From IMG/VR virus record IMGVR_UViG_3300048837_000695, positions 1-42,743 of that record: DNA of 42,743 nucleotides; one strand, 5' to 3'. A program made the translations under genes and the position numbers. This stretch comes from a virus. This document shows, piece after piece, positions 29,826 to 36,635 of this stretch. Each line of letters begins with the position of its first letter. The first letter of the stretch is position 1. The notes under the pieces are model-generated. The model did not search any database, had not been told where the DNA came from, and saw only the letters and a list, made by a program, of their open reading frames with translations.

Positions 29826-30320
29826 CTACTCCCCCTCCCCGTCGAGGCGCGCCAGGGCGTCCAGTAACGTCATCCACGCCCTGCATCGTTCGCACTCCTC
29901 ACCCATATCCCAATAGGGCGGGGTCAGGTGTGCGTGGCCGGGCGCGTTGTACCGGTTCTCCGAACCGAACCTCTCCCGATCGGCTACAGTCACCACCTCC
30001 TTTGCCGCCTCCACCACCGCGAGCAGGGCATCGGCGCGAGGCGCGGGTTCGGCGAGGACTGTTGCAACCTGCCCTTCGAACGCCTCCCATTCAGCCAGCC
30101 ACACCCACCCGCCATCGTCGCCAGCCATCGAAACTGCACCGGGGAGGGCTTGCAGCGCCTCCCGCAGCACGGCGTTCTGCGCCGCGAGGGTGTCGCGCTC
30201 GATCAGTGTGGCCTCGTAGGCACCGATGGCGTTTACGTCGCAGGCGGTACAGATAAATTCCGAATCCCACTCGTGCGCATGCCGAGGGGTTTGGGCTGTT
30301 GGTTGACTATGAGTAGTCAT
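29826..30320 (-). CDS. Ea22-like early protein with Cys sites
   Basis: The 164-residue protein starts MTTHSQPTAQTPRHAHEWD and contains CTACDVNAIG, a long helix (ATLIERDTLAAQNAVLREAL) and CERCRAW. This mixture of CxxC with a heptad-like helix is common in Ea22-like early phage proteins. ATG 30320 lies one base after the upstream TGA, with GGAGG inside the preceding gene's last codons. Function unknown. Confidence 0.6.
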   Translation of the reverse strand: MTTHSQPTAQTPRHAHEWDSEFICTACDVNAIGAYEATLIERDTLAAQNAVLREALQALPGAVSMAGDDGGWVWLAEWEAFEGQVATVLAEPAPRADALLAVVEAAKEVVTVADRERFGSENRYNAPGHAHLTPPYWDMGEECERCRAWMTLLDALARLDGEGE

Positions 30321-30352
30321 ATCACTCGCCTCCATCCCGCGCGGGGGCCGTG
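30321..30352 (-). repeat. Translational junction repeat, copy 1
   Basis: The 32 bp at 30321-30352 recur exactly at 31474-31505. On the minus strand they encode the last residues PARDGGE of the upstream gene plus stop, and the GGAGGCGAG inside those codons is the Shine-Dalgarno of the next gene. A shorter piece (18 bp) is found at 31794-31811. Confidence 0.8.
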
Positions 30353-30699
30353 GTGAGGGCGGCGAGGGCCATCGGCACCCAACACTGGTCGTCGTGTGCG
30401 CCGGAGTCGGGCAATTCGCCACATACAAGGCACACTGTTTTCCCTCCGGTCAGCCAGTTGTTTACGACCTTGCCGTGAACGGCCTTCCCGAGAGCCTCCC
30501 TTGCGACATCCCGCTCGCGCTCGGCCTGCTCCGCGCGCTCGGCGCGGTCCAGGAGGGCGGGAACCGCATCAGCGAGGCGGCTGAGCACGGAAAGACTCTC
30601 CTCGGTCACCATGTATGGCTCACCGGGGGGCGGCTCCCTGAATGTGAACTGCCTAACGGCGCACAGCGCCCGCAGTTCCGCGATGTTGGGGGCGGTCAT
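30322..30699 (-). CDS. Ea22-like early protein
   Basis: This 125-residue protein has a globular start (IAELRALCAVRQFTF), a charged coiled coil (LDRAERAEQAERERDVAREAL) and CLVCGELPDSG near the C-terminus. It ends TAPARDGGE, a tail shared with the gene at 31475-31696. ATG 30699 overlaps the PP-loop gene's stop (ATGA). Coiled coil plus CxxC is typical for variable early phage proteins of unknown role. Confidence 0.6.
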   Translation of the reverse strand: MTAPNIAELRALCAVRQFTFREPPPGEPYMVTEESLSVLSRLADAVPALLDRAERAEQAERERDVAREALGKAVHGKVVNNWLTGGKTVCLVCGELPDSGAHDDQCWVPMALAALTTAPARDGGE

Positions 30700-31475
30700 C
30701 GGGCTATCTCCGTGTCCAGGAAGCACCCACAGCCGCCCCAATCCTCGGCGTCGAAGAACGTCGGCTGCTGCTGCACCTGCTCGCGTAGCGCGGTGAGCGT
30801 GAGTGGCCTCGTATCCCCACCACTGCGGTCGCGCAGAATGCTCACGTCCGCGCCTAGGAACTCGCGTAGCTCCTGCTCGCCCTGCTCCCACTGCGCAAAC
30901 GTCTCCGGCCTCGTACGGAACAGGTGAGCGAATTGCGCCGCGCCAGCACGGACACATCCGCCGCCGCAGTTGTTGTGAACGAACCCCTCGCGGTAGAGCG
31001 CGGGCCGCAGGATACCCGCCGCGTCGAGTTCTGCCAGCAGTTCCGGCTTGGCCTTGTACGGTGGCTCGGTCAGCGGCGCTTCAACCGGCCACGGTGCCCA
31101 CCCCTGGCGCGCCGGTGCGAGGCGGTGTAGTTCCGTCCAGTCGATGCCAAGAATCACGGTCGCATCGGGCGCGTTCGCAGCCATCCATTCGCGCGCTGGC
31201 CGCTGCTTGAGATGCGTGGAGCATGGCGCGATGCGCGAATTGCCGAGCATCCGCCGGTCACGAAACACCTGCCAGGGCGTGCGCCCGTCCGCGACCTTCA
31301 CGAGGGGCGCACCAACATCGGCGGCAGCTTCGTCGAGGAAGCGGTAGAGGTCAGGGTCCTCGATGAGCGTATCCGCGAACAGAAGGGTGACGTTCTCGGC
31401 GCCATAGGCTGCGACAGCCCGCTTCGCCGCTGCCCAGGAGCCGACGCCACCGGAGAACATGACGACGTAGCGCAT
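30696..31475 (-). CDS. PP-loop ATPase, PAPS reductase-like, with five cysteines
   Basis: The 259-residue protein has the PP-loop SGGVGS (8-13) and LFADTLIED (32-40), the nucleotide alpha-hydrolase fold of PAPS reductase, and RIAPCSTHLKQRPA (Cys85). Added Cys sites are NNCGGGC (Cys170, 174) and GGCGC (Cys249, 251), enough for a metal or Fe-S cluster. Family members use ATP to activate a substrate and can move sulfur (PAPS reductase, DndC). No Dnd partners are present. A DNA or nucleotide modification role is possible but unproven. ATG 31475 overlaps the upstream stop (TGATG). Confidence 0.8.
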   Translation of the reverse strand: MRYVVMFSGGVGSWAAAKRAVAAYGAENVTLLFADTLIEDPDLYRFLDEAAADVGAPLVKVADGRTPWQVFRDRRMLGNSRIAPCSTHLKQRPAREWMAANAPDATVILGIDWTELHRLAPARQGWAPWPVEAPLTEPPYKAKPELLAELDAAGILRPALYREGFVHNNCGGGCVRAGAAQFAHLFRTRPETFAQWEQGEQELREFLGADVSILRDRSGGDTRPLTLTALREQVQQQPTFFDAEDWGGCGCFLDTEIAR

Positions 31476-31505
31476 CACTCGCCTCCATCCCGCGCGGGGG
31501 CCGTG
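31474..31505 (-). repeat. Translational junction repeat, copy 2
   Basis: Exact 32-bp copy of 30321-30352. It encodes the PARDGGE end of the 31475-31696 gene and provides GGAGGCGAG as ribosome binding site for the PP-loop gene. Confidence 0.8.
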
Positions 31506-31696
31506 TGGTCGCGCTCCTTATGCCGTTGGTAATCCCGAGTGACCCGCCGCCACCAGGATTGGTCACCTGCGCCGTCCGCATACTGATTCAGTTTTTCCTC
31601 GTAGATGCCGCAGCGATAGCACAGCACCGCCGAGCACGAGGGGCAGGCGATGAGATGGTCAGGTTGCGCGGTTGCGTCCACATATCGCTCAGGCAT
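31475..31696 (-). CDS. Zinc-ribbon early protein with TAPARDGGE tail
   Basis: The 73-residue protein has CPSCSAVLCYRCG (a double CxxC-type knuckle) followed by a basic helix (SWWRRVTRDYQRHKERD) and the shared tail TAPARDGGE. ATG 31696 overlaps the upstream stop by eight bases. The basic helix next to a zinc knuckle suggests nucleic acid binding, not shown. Confidence 0.65.
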   Translation of the reverse strand: MPERYVDATAQPDHLIACPSCSAVLCYRCGIYEEKLNQYADGAGDQSWWRRVTRDYQRHKERDHTAPARDGGE

Positions 31697-32063
31697 CACT
31701 CTGCCCCTCGACAGCCGGGCCGTTGCAGCCTGTACACCGGCCTTCGTGCTGCACCCACGCCAAGTGAGGGCATTCGGAGGGGTCGTGGTAACGGCGCGCG
31801 GGGGCCGTGGTGAAAGCGTCTTCGACGATTGCGAGGGCCTCCGCTGCCCGCGCGACCCCTGACTCGATGGCGATTCGTAGCTCGTTGTGGGCGATGCCGA
31901 GAGCTGGTTCCAGCACTGTTACCCGCTCCCGCTCGGCCCGCAGCGCCTCCAGCACCCGCGCCGTGTCGCACGGCCAGCGGCCGGAACAGTCACACCATCC
32001 AACGCCATCCTGCCAGCGATCCATCGGCACATGCCGCGCCGCGATCTTGTCGATGTCAGTCAT
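31689..32063 (-). CDS. Ea22-like early protein with Cys sites
   Basis: The 124-residue protein begins MTDIDKIAARHVPMDRWQDG, then GWCDCSGRWPCDTARV, a helical middle (LEALRAERERVTVLEP) and, after TTAPAR, a C-terminal CPHLAW...CTGCNG knuckle. It shares its MTDI start with the DUF7666 gene and the TTAPAR segment with two neighbours, so the region has grown by exchange of gene ends. Function unknown. Confidence 0.6.
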   Translation of the reverse strand: MTDIDKIAARHVPMDRWQDGVGWCDCSGRWPCDTARVLEALRAERERVTVLEPALGIAHNELRIAIESGVARAAEALAIVEDAFTTAPARRYHDPSECPHLAWVQHEGRCTGCNGPAVEGQSDA

Positions 32064-32064
32064 A

Positions 32065-32613
32065 TCACTCGCCCTCCATCACGCTCGCCCACGGGCCGTA
32101 GAGCACATCAAATTGTTCCGGTGTAATCAGGTCACGAACTACGAGTGCCAGTGCCGCAGCCCCCGCCGCATCCCCCGCCGCATCCCTCGCCGCATCCCAC
32201 GCCGCAGCCCTCGCCGCACCCCACGCCGCACCCCACGCCGCAGCTAGTCGTTCATTCTGCCCCTCGGTCAGTGTTTTGCACCGTTCAATCAGCGCCGCCA
32301 CGGCTTCACCGTTTGGACCGAGCGCCTGCCACGCAGGTAGTTCCTTTATCGGTCGGTAGGTGGGGACTACTCGCTTGTGGTGTTCGCGCTGCCACTCACC
32401 ATCCTCAATCTCGACCTCGAACAGGCGGCACGGCCACGAGCCGCCGATGAGTGTTTCCGCCACCGCGTCGCTCACATGGTAGCCGCGTTCGCAGAGCACA
32501 AGTTCCCCCTCGATACGCGGCATCCACTCGCCCACGGTTGGGTGTGTGGTGCCGGTAGCGAAGTCCGTGCCGTCCACCCGGACGGCCTTGTAATAGGTCA
32601 CGATGTCAGTCAT
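32065..32613 (-). CDS. DUF7666-like protein with AAxx tetrapeptide repeats
   Basis: The 182-residue protein starts MTDIVTYYKAVRVDGTDF; the order 'YKA...D..F.tG..hp.vGe', LCERGYHVSD and LFEVEIEDG matches what I know as the DUF7666 family (name from memory). A helical tail follows, with AAWGAAWGAARAAAWDAARD-type repeats of four residues, then ALALVVRDLITPEQFDVLYG. The 8-nt overlap with the preceding gene fixes the start at 32613. Function unknown; the repeat is probably an elongated helix that varies in length between relatives. Confidence 0.65.
   Translation of the reverse strand: MTDIVTYYKAVRVDGTDFATGTTHPTVGEWMPRIEGELVLCERGYHVSDAVAETLIGGSWPCRLFEVEIEDGEWQREHHKRVVPTYRPIKELPAWQALGPNGEAVAALIERCKTLTEGQNERLAAAWGAAWGAARAAAWDAARDAAGDAAGAAALALVVRDLITPEQFDVLYGPWASVMEGE
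32160..32244. repeat. 12-nt tandem repeats in the DUF7666-like gene
   Basis: Roughly seven units of the form GCCGCATCCCNC repeat in phase with the reading frame and encode AAxx tetrapeptides. The period keeps the frame intact when units are gained or lost. Confidence 0.8.
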
Positions 32614-33010
32614 TACGGGCCTCGCCGTGCTTCCCTTCCATGTGGCGAGCGACGTTGTCAAAATGCCGGTTGCAGTGGATACACACGCCCGCCTGGGCAC
32701 GCTTCTGTAGCCGCGTCAAGTGGCCTTTGGTTGCCCGAAGAGATGCCAATGCTCCCGATTCGCGCTTTCGCGCGGCAGCTAAATCAGTGCGCGCTCGGTC
32801 TAGCTGGCGCTTTAGGTCGTCGGTCTCAGATTCCGCGTAGTACTGCTCGTGTCCGTTCGGGCAGAAGAACGATTCCTGATCTGCCTTCCGCTTATTGTCG
32901 AACTGAACGGGTTGGCCCCAGACGATTGCGCACTTGTAACACGAGATCAAGCGCAAGTTCTGTATGGCTTCTAATGTGTAGACACTCGTCGAATTACCGA
33001 TCGTTGCCAT
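32606..33010 (-). CDS. Zinc-finger protein with central coiled coil
   Basis: The 134-residue protein has an N-terminal zinc ribbon (SCYKCAIVWG, then FFCPNGHEQYY), a long charged helix (DDLKRQLDRARTDLAAARKR) and a C-terminal C2H2-like finger (CIHCNRHFDNVARHMEGKHG). ATG 33010 overlaps the exonuclease stop (TGATG). Two fingers on either end of a rod suggest a dimer binding nucleic acid; a DNA-related role next to a nuclease-fold gene is inference. Confidence 0.7.
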   Translation of the reverse strand: MATIGNSTSVYTLEAIQNLRLISCYKCAIVWGQPVQFDNKRKADQESFFCPNGHEQYYAESETDDLKRQLDRARTDLAAARKRESGALASLRATKGHLTRLQKRAQAGVCIHCNRHFDNVARHMEGKHGEARND

Positions 33011-33618
33011 CACTCATCCCTCCTGGTCTCGGCCTCGAATGCGTGGCGCTCCAGTCGCCGCCATGCGCGCTTTACAAGCGTTGCTTGTGCCCTCGCGCCC
33101 GCTAGCGCGTCGTACTTCGTCCCACGCATCGCCTCGAACTCGGCACCCCAATCCATGCACACCGCGTGGAACAGCGTTCGCGTATCGCGAGCCGCGTTGT
33201 AGCGCCACGGATAGCCATTAAAGCGCATCGCTCGATAAGCGGACTCAAGAATCGGCAAATCGGAATTGGTGCCGTGCGCCCACAAGCGGAAAGCCTTTTC
33301 TTCGCCGCCAATGGCTTCCAACCAGTTCCACAGACCCCAAAGAGCGGAATTAAGACTTACGGGTTTTGGCTCACTCAACCGGAGGCGCGCCTCCTCGGAT
33401 TGCTGTAGCCACCAGTAGAACAAACCCCCATCGGGGACTAGCCCCACCGCCACTGACGACCCAGCATCCACATTCCGGTAGAAGTACCCGAATGGCACCG
33501 ACTCGTTATCGAGACGGAACGGCCATGCACCGATGGCAATGATTGGAGCGTTGGGCGCAGTGCCCAGCGTCTCCAGATCGAGCATCACATCCCATTCGAA
33601 ATCCCGTGTTTCACTCAT
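33010..33618 (-). CDS. DEDD exonuclease-fold protein (Rv2179c-like) lacking motif III
   Basis: The 202-residue protein has motif I at VMLDLETLG (Asp14, Glu16), motif II in AHGTNSDLPILE (Asp120) and the last helix with KYDALAGARAQA. Where active relatives carry His-x4-Asp (HxALdDA), this protein has Tyr169 and Gly174. It may be inactive or use a changed metal site. Members of the family degrade RNA or DNA 3' to 5'. ATG 33618 follows GGAGGCGAG encoded in the preceding microprotein. Confidence 0.8.
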   Translation of the reverse strand: MSETRDFEWDVMLDLETLGTAPNAPIIAIGAWPFRLDNESVPFGYFYRNVDAGSSVAVGLVPDGGLFYWWLQQSEEARLRLSEPKPVSLNSALWGLWNWLEAIGGEEKAFRLWAHGTNSDLPILESAYRAMRFNGYPWRYNAARDTRTLFHAVCMDWGAEFEAMRGTKYDALAGARAQATLVKRAWRRLERHAFEAETRRDE

Positions 33619-33737
33619 CACTCGCCTCCAATGCCGCTTCGCTTGGTGTCCGCCTCGATTGCATGGCGCTCGATCGTGGCTACCGCCGACATGCCTTTGG
33701 ACGCCCACTCGCGTCGCATCTCCGGCGTCACCACCAT
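33618..33737 (-). CDS. 39-residue basic microprotein
   Basis: MVVTPEMRREWASKGMSAVA continues as a basic helix and ends GIGGE. Its stop overlaps the exonuclease ATG (TGATG), and its last codons GGA-GGC-GAG form the Shine-Dalgarno for that gene. Start ATG 33737. It may act only as a leader, or be a small regulator. The GGE ending is the same device seen at other junctions. Confidence 0.5.
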   Translation of the reverse strand: MVVTPEMRREWASKGMSAVATIERHAIEADTKRSGIGGE

Positions 33738-33800
33738 GCAGGCATATGGTCGTCAATGTCACTCATTGCGGGCCTCCAGGCGGCGCTGTCGGTTGCCCAT
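33728..33800 (-). other. Chain of 12-13-codon ORFs after the DUF6745-like gene
   Basis: MGNRQRRLEARNE (33759-33800) and MSDIDDHMPAWW (33728-33766) overlap each other and the 39-residue ORF. The EARNE end and MSDID start resemble the EARND end at 32606 and the MTDI starts at 32063 and 32613. They look like leftovers of exchanged gene junctions or short coupled leader peptides. Confidence 0.4.
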
Positions 33801-33802
33801 CT

Positions 33803-34957
33803 TCACGCCTCCACCAGTGGCCGGTACTCGCTCGCGCTCATGCCGAACGTCCACGCCACCGCCTCCTGGCAGGTCACCGTCTCCGGTGGCACCCGCAGCA
33901 GGTAGCCATGCCCCGTCGAGGGACAGGTCACCCGCACCGCGACGATAGGGTTCGGGTTCCCGTCCCCCTCTCGCCGCCGCACGCGCAGCAGCTCCCGCTG
34001 GTATTCCGCCGTCTCCAGCACCATCGGTTCGCCCCGGTACTCCATCGCCAGCGGCGTTGAGACCATCACCGTATCCCGGTCGAGCACCTCTGCCTGCGCA
34101 CTCGCCATGAACCGCTCGATGCCCATGCGCTCCAGCATCACGCGCGAGACCTCCGCGTTCGGCTCGGCCAGGACATCGTCTGCCGACAGGCTCTCCGGCT
34201 GCATGATCACCCGTTCGGGCACCCGCACACCGTGCCATCCATAGACCGCGAACCCATCGCGGCAGAGGATCGCCGGGCCGTCCTCTCGGTGGAGCCGGCC
34301 CTGCTCGTCGAGTGCCTGCACCGCTGGCCGCTCACAGGCGATGATCCGGTCCTCGAATGCCCACCACCAGCCGCAAGAGCGGCCCACGTCGGCCCACAGG
34401 TCCAGCACGCGGCTATCCCGCTCCGCGTACGGCACCCCCAGCACATCGCGGGGATAGGTGTAGTACGCGACCCAGTACAGCTCGTGTTGCCCCCACCACG
34501 AGTCCCTGAGCGAGGCCCTGAGCGAGGCCCAGAGCGAGTCCCTGAGCGAGGCCCTGAGCGAGGCCCAGAGCGAGTCCCTGAGCGAGTTCCTGAGCGAGTC
34601 CCTGAGCGAGTCCCAGAGCGAGTTCCCGAGCAAGTCCCCGAGCGAGGCCCCGAGCGAGGCCCTGAGCGAGTTCCTGAGCGAGGCACTGAGCGAGGCCCAG
34701 AGCGAGTTCCCGAGCGAGTCCCAGAGCGAGGCCGACTTCAACGCGGCCTGTAACAGGCAGGCCGTCGCCGGCCCATCCACCCACTGCACCGGCACTGGTT
34801 CACGTCCCAGCTCGCGGTACATCTGCGCGAACGCGGTCTCTGCCCGAGGGCGGTCCGCGGGCTCGGTGCTTATCCCGACCCGCAACCACTCATCCCGCCA
34901 TGCCGGAAGGGCCGCTTCCTGTTCCGCCGTCAGCGACAGGATTTTAGTCGGCGACAT
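33803..34957 (-). CDS. DUF6745-like protein with SLxx tetrapeptide repeats
   Basis: The 384-residue protein has a variable N-terminal part, a repeat tract at about residues 75-153 (SLWDSLRDSLRNSLRASL type) and a conserved C-terminal half: LHREDGPAILCRDGFAVYGWHGVRVPE, AEVSRVMLERMGIERF and a final GHGYLLRVPPETVTC. The HREDGPA...YxWHG pattern belongs to what I know as DUF6745 (name from memory), function unknown. It forms a pair with the preceding YRHGDLL gene, with a 14-nt overlap. Confidence 0.7.
   Translation of the reverse strand: MSPTKILSLTAEQEAALPAWRDEWLRVGISTEPADRPRAETAFAQMYRELGREPVPVQWVDGPATACLLQAALKSASLWDSLGNSLWASLSASLRNSLRASLGASLGDLLGNSLWDSLRDSLRNSLRDSLWASLRASLRDSLWASLRASLRDSWWGQHELYWVAYYTYPRDVLGVPYAERDSRVLDLWADVGRSCGWWWAFEDRIIACERPAVQALDEQGRLHREDGPAILCRDGFAVYGWHGVRVPERVIMQPESLSADDVLAEPNAEVSRVMLERMGIERFMASAQAEVLDRDTVMVSTPLAMEYRGEPMVLETAEYQRELLRVRRREGDGNPNPIVAVRVTCPSTGHGYLLRVPPETVTCQEAVAWTFGMSASEYRPLVEA
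34500..34735. repeat. 12-nt tandem repeats in the DUF6745-like gene
   Basis: About 19 units of the form GAGCGAGtCCCt, with variation at four positions, keep exact 12-nt phase. They encode SLxx tetrapeptides in the minus frame. Strong period plus sequence drift suggests repeated slippage under selection for frame. Confidence 0.9.
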
Positions 34958-35267
34958 ATCTCACCTCGTCCTCACCCGTGTACTCCCGCTGGCGGATGAT
35001 CCGGTACACGCCGGGATCGAGGACGACTGTGCGGTGCTCCTCATGGCTCAGGCCGTTCGGCTCACCCTCGACCTGCACATAGCGCTGGCCCGCAACCTCC
35101 CACAACGAGACCCGCGACCCCGCGCGCTGGCGGATGCGATGCGCGTGCCCGGTCGCTTCACCGAGCGCGAGCACCACACCGCCCTCAATCTCCACCGCAA
35201 CCGCGCCCTCGGGGAGCGCCCCCACCTGCACGATAAGCAGATCACCATGCCGATACCTGTTGTTCAC
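34944..35267 (-). CDS. Small beta-rich partner of the DUF6745-like protein
   Basis: The 107-residue protein starts at GTG 35267 (MNNRYRHGDLLIVQVGALPE). The motif 'YRhGDlLi..v..lP' with ALGEATGHAHRI is recurrent in phages next to a DUF6745 gene, so the two probably act together. Biochemical role unknown. Its stop lies 14 nt inside the next gene. Confidence 0.65.
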   Translation of the reverse strand: MNNRYRHGDLLIVQVGALPEGAVAVEIEGGVVLALGEATGHAHRIRQRAGSRVSLWEVAGQRYVQVEGEPNGLSHEEHRTVVLDPGVYRIIRQREYTGEDEVRYVAD

Positions 35268-35428
35268 TAGCCTTCTCCTCCAAGATCTACTCCACACACC
35301 AATCGATGCGTGTGGAATTGCGGATTCCTGCACCGGCAGTCGTACGCCCTACAGGTCATGCCCCCACACCACGAACAGGTAGGGTGCTCCAGTTCGAATA
35401 TCAGCAGACTGATAAGCGTCACCGCCAT
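35267..35428 (-). CDS. 53-residue Cys/His-rich microprotein
   Basis: MAVTLISLLIFELEHPTCSW leads into CSWCGGMTCRAYDCRCR and HTHRLVC, a dense Cys/His zinc-binding pattern. The ATG at 35428 lies within the nuclease gene (10-nt overlap), and the stop overlaps the next GTG (TAGTG). Its GGAGGAGAA end is the Shine-Dalgarno of that gene. It fills a 150-bp gap exactly. Confidence 0.55.
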   Translation of the reverse strand: MAVTLISLLIFELEHPTCSWCGGMTCRAYDCRCRNPQFHTHRLVCGVDLGGEG

Positions 35429-35778
35429 GGCTCACTTCTCGGGTGTCGCGTCTCCCCTCCAATGCCGTGCCACGCGAGGAAATCACTGGCGTCCAACACG
35501 ACGAAATCCCGAACCCTGGTACCGCTCCGGTCCCGCACAACGCAGATGGGGAGCTTCGTAGTCCCGACTGCCGCCACGCGCGCGGAATCCACCCCCTGCC
35601 GCACGGTGCTGTTGATCACACGCAGGCCGCCCTTCACCTGTATCGCGAGCCATTCGTGCTCACAGTCCTCAGGCCCGCCCACGTCCGCAGGATGTCGCTT
35701 CGCCCCGAACTTCCGGGCAATAGCGCGCTCGTCATCCTTCCCTCGCGCCTTGTTGTTCCGCACGCTGACCCTAGTCAT
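35419..35778 (-). CDS. PD-(D/E)XK-like nuclease, Holliday-junction-resolvase type
   Basis: The 119-residue protein starts with a basic RNNKARGKDDERAIARKFG, a typical N-terminal helix with Glu, then GAKRHP..GGPEDCEHEWLAIQVKGG and a third helix with the A..G.......p.vv.rd pattern (LPICVVRDRSG). In most relatives the core strand reads ExK; here it is QVK, so the Glu is replaced by Gln. Resolvase-like proteins cut branched recombination intermediates. Its place near recombination and replication genes fits. Confidence 0.6.
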   Translation of the reverse strand: MTRVSVRNNKARGKDDERAIARKFGAKRHPADVGGPEDCEHEWLAIQVKGGLRVINSTVRQGVDSARVAAVGTTKLPICVVRDRSGTRVRDFVVLDASDFLAWHGIGGETRHPRSEPWR

Positions 35779-36028
35779 CCTTCGCTACCCCATAGCTGCT
35801 CAGTTCGTGGCCGCCTATGGACACCGTCACACGGCCGTCCTTCGCGATGTGGATGTCCAGCCGGTAGCGCCCGAGTTCGAGCTGATAGCGGCGCGTCGTG
35901 AGCTGTTCGAGGTGGAACCAGCCGTCGATGACGACCTCATCCAGGTGGCAGCGCTTGTCCTCAGAGCTAATCAGCACCTGCCCGATAGCGTCAGCGCCAC
36001 CCACCCACCATACGTATCCCGGTTTCAC
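35771..36028 (-). CDS. Small beta-rich early protein
   Basis: The 85-residue protein (MKPGYVWWVGGADAIGQVLI) contains alternating strands (LELGRYRLDIHIAKDGRVTVSIGG) and ends AKDD. GTG start overlaps the upstream stop (GTGA); its stop overlaps the nuclease gene by eight bases. Family not recognised. Confidence 0.6.
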   Translation of the reverse strand: MKPGYVWWVGGADAIGQVLISSEDKRCHLDEVVIDGWFHLEQLTTRRYQLELGRYRLDIHIAKDGRVTVSIGGHELSSYGVAKDD

Positions 36029-36264
36029 TTCTCGTACCTCCTGCGTTCTCGTTCGAGCCCGCCCTCGCGGTCCCGCCAGTAGCCGTTCGGGTGGAGCCTC
36101 TCCGCGCCACAGCGACGGCAGATCCCCAGCGAGGCCGCACCGTCCGGTTCTGCCAGCCGCCAGTGGTGCGGCTCACCCGTCGGGCACTTCGCCGCCGTAG
36201 CGCCACTACGCGGCCTCCTGTGGGCACTCGTGCGCGGCGGCTGGCGGCGCGCCTCGGCGCTCAC
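36025..36264 (-). CDS. Small Arg-rich zinc-binding protein
   Basis: The 79-residue protein has a basic start and one zinc site: KCPTGEPHHWRLAEPDG and GICRRCGAERL. The HHW and CxxCG pattern appears in several small phage proteins. GTG start overlaps the wHTH gene stop (GTGA). Function unknown; nucleic acid binding is likely from charge. Confidence 0.6.
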   Translation of the reverse strand: MSAEARRQPPRTSAHRRPRSGATAAKCPTGEPHHWRLAEPDGAASLGICRRCGAERLHPNGYWRDREGGLERERRRYEK

Positions 36265-36635
36265 AGCGATCCATCCTCATGCCCCAGCCAGCCCGCGCCG
36301 ACTGTGTGCAAGAACTCGAACCCGCCAGCCAGCCGCGAGGTGGGCTGTAAGGCCGCACCACAGGCTGGGCACTCCTTCGGTGGGCGGAGCTCGTATCCGT
36401 GCCCGTAGACCGTGTACAGCACCCCTGGCACCCGCTGGCGAATCCGCACGATGTACACCCGGATCGCCTCGACCGAGCCCCGGGCCTCGTCGCCGTAGAC
36501 CACCGTCGCCAGCTCACGTGTCGAGATGAACCGCTCGGGCGCGTTGGCCACGAGGTTCAGCACCTCCGCCTCGCGCGGCGTCAGCAGCACCTCGCAGCCG
36601 TCGGGGAGCGAGACTCCCCACGGGTGGATGTTCAT
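36261..36635 (-). CDS. Stand-alone OmpR/PhoB-type winged-helix regulator with zinc knuckle
   Basis: The 124-residue protein shows the Trans_reg_C pattern without any receiver domain: LLTPREAEVLNLVANAPERF, STRELATVVYG, SVEAIRVYIVRIRQRV and VYGHGYELRP. A C-terminal extension carries CPACG (89-93). OmpR-type effector domains normally sit behind a receiver domain, so a free version in a phage with an added knuckle is unusual. ATG 36635 overlaps the upstream stop (ATGA). It may activate middle or late genes. Confidence 0.75.
   Translation of the reverse strand: MNIHPWGVSLPDGCEVLLTPREAEVLNLVANAPERFISTRELATVVYGDEARGSVEAIRVYIVRIRQRVPGVLYTVYGHGYELRPPKECPACGAALQPTSRLAGGFEFLHTVGAGWLGHEDGSL

Noticed and set aside
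30696-31475. Part of a Dnd phosphorothioation system
   Set aside because: Only the PP-loop fold is shared. No DndA, B, D or E, and no nearby restriction genes, are seen.
34232-34753. Plus-strand frame with PERVPERGPER repeats
   Set aside because: It is produced by the 12-nt repeats of the DUF6745-like gene read in antisense.
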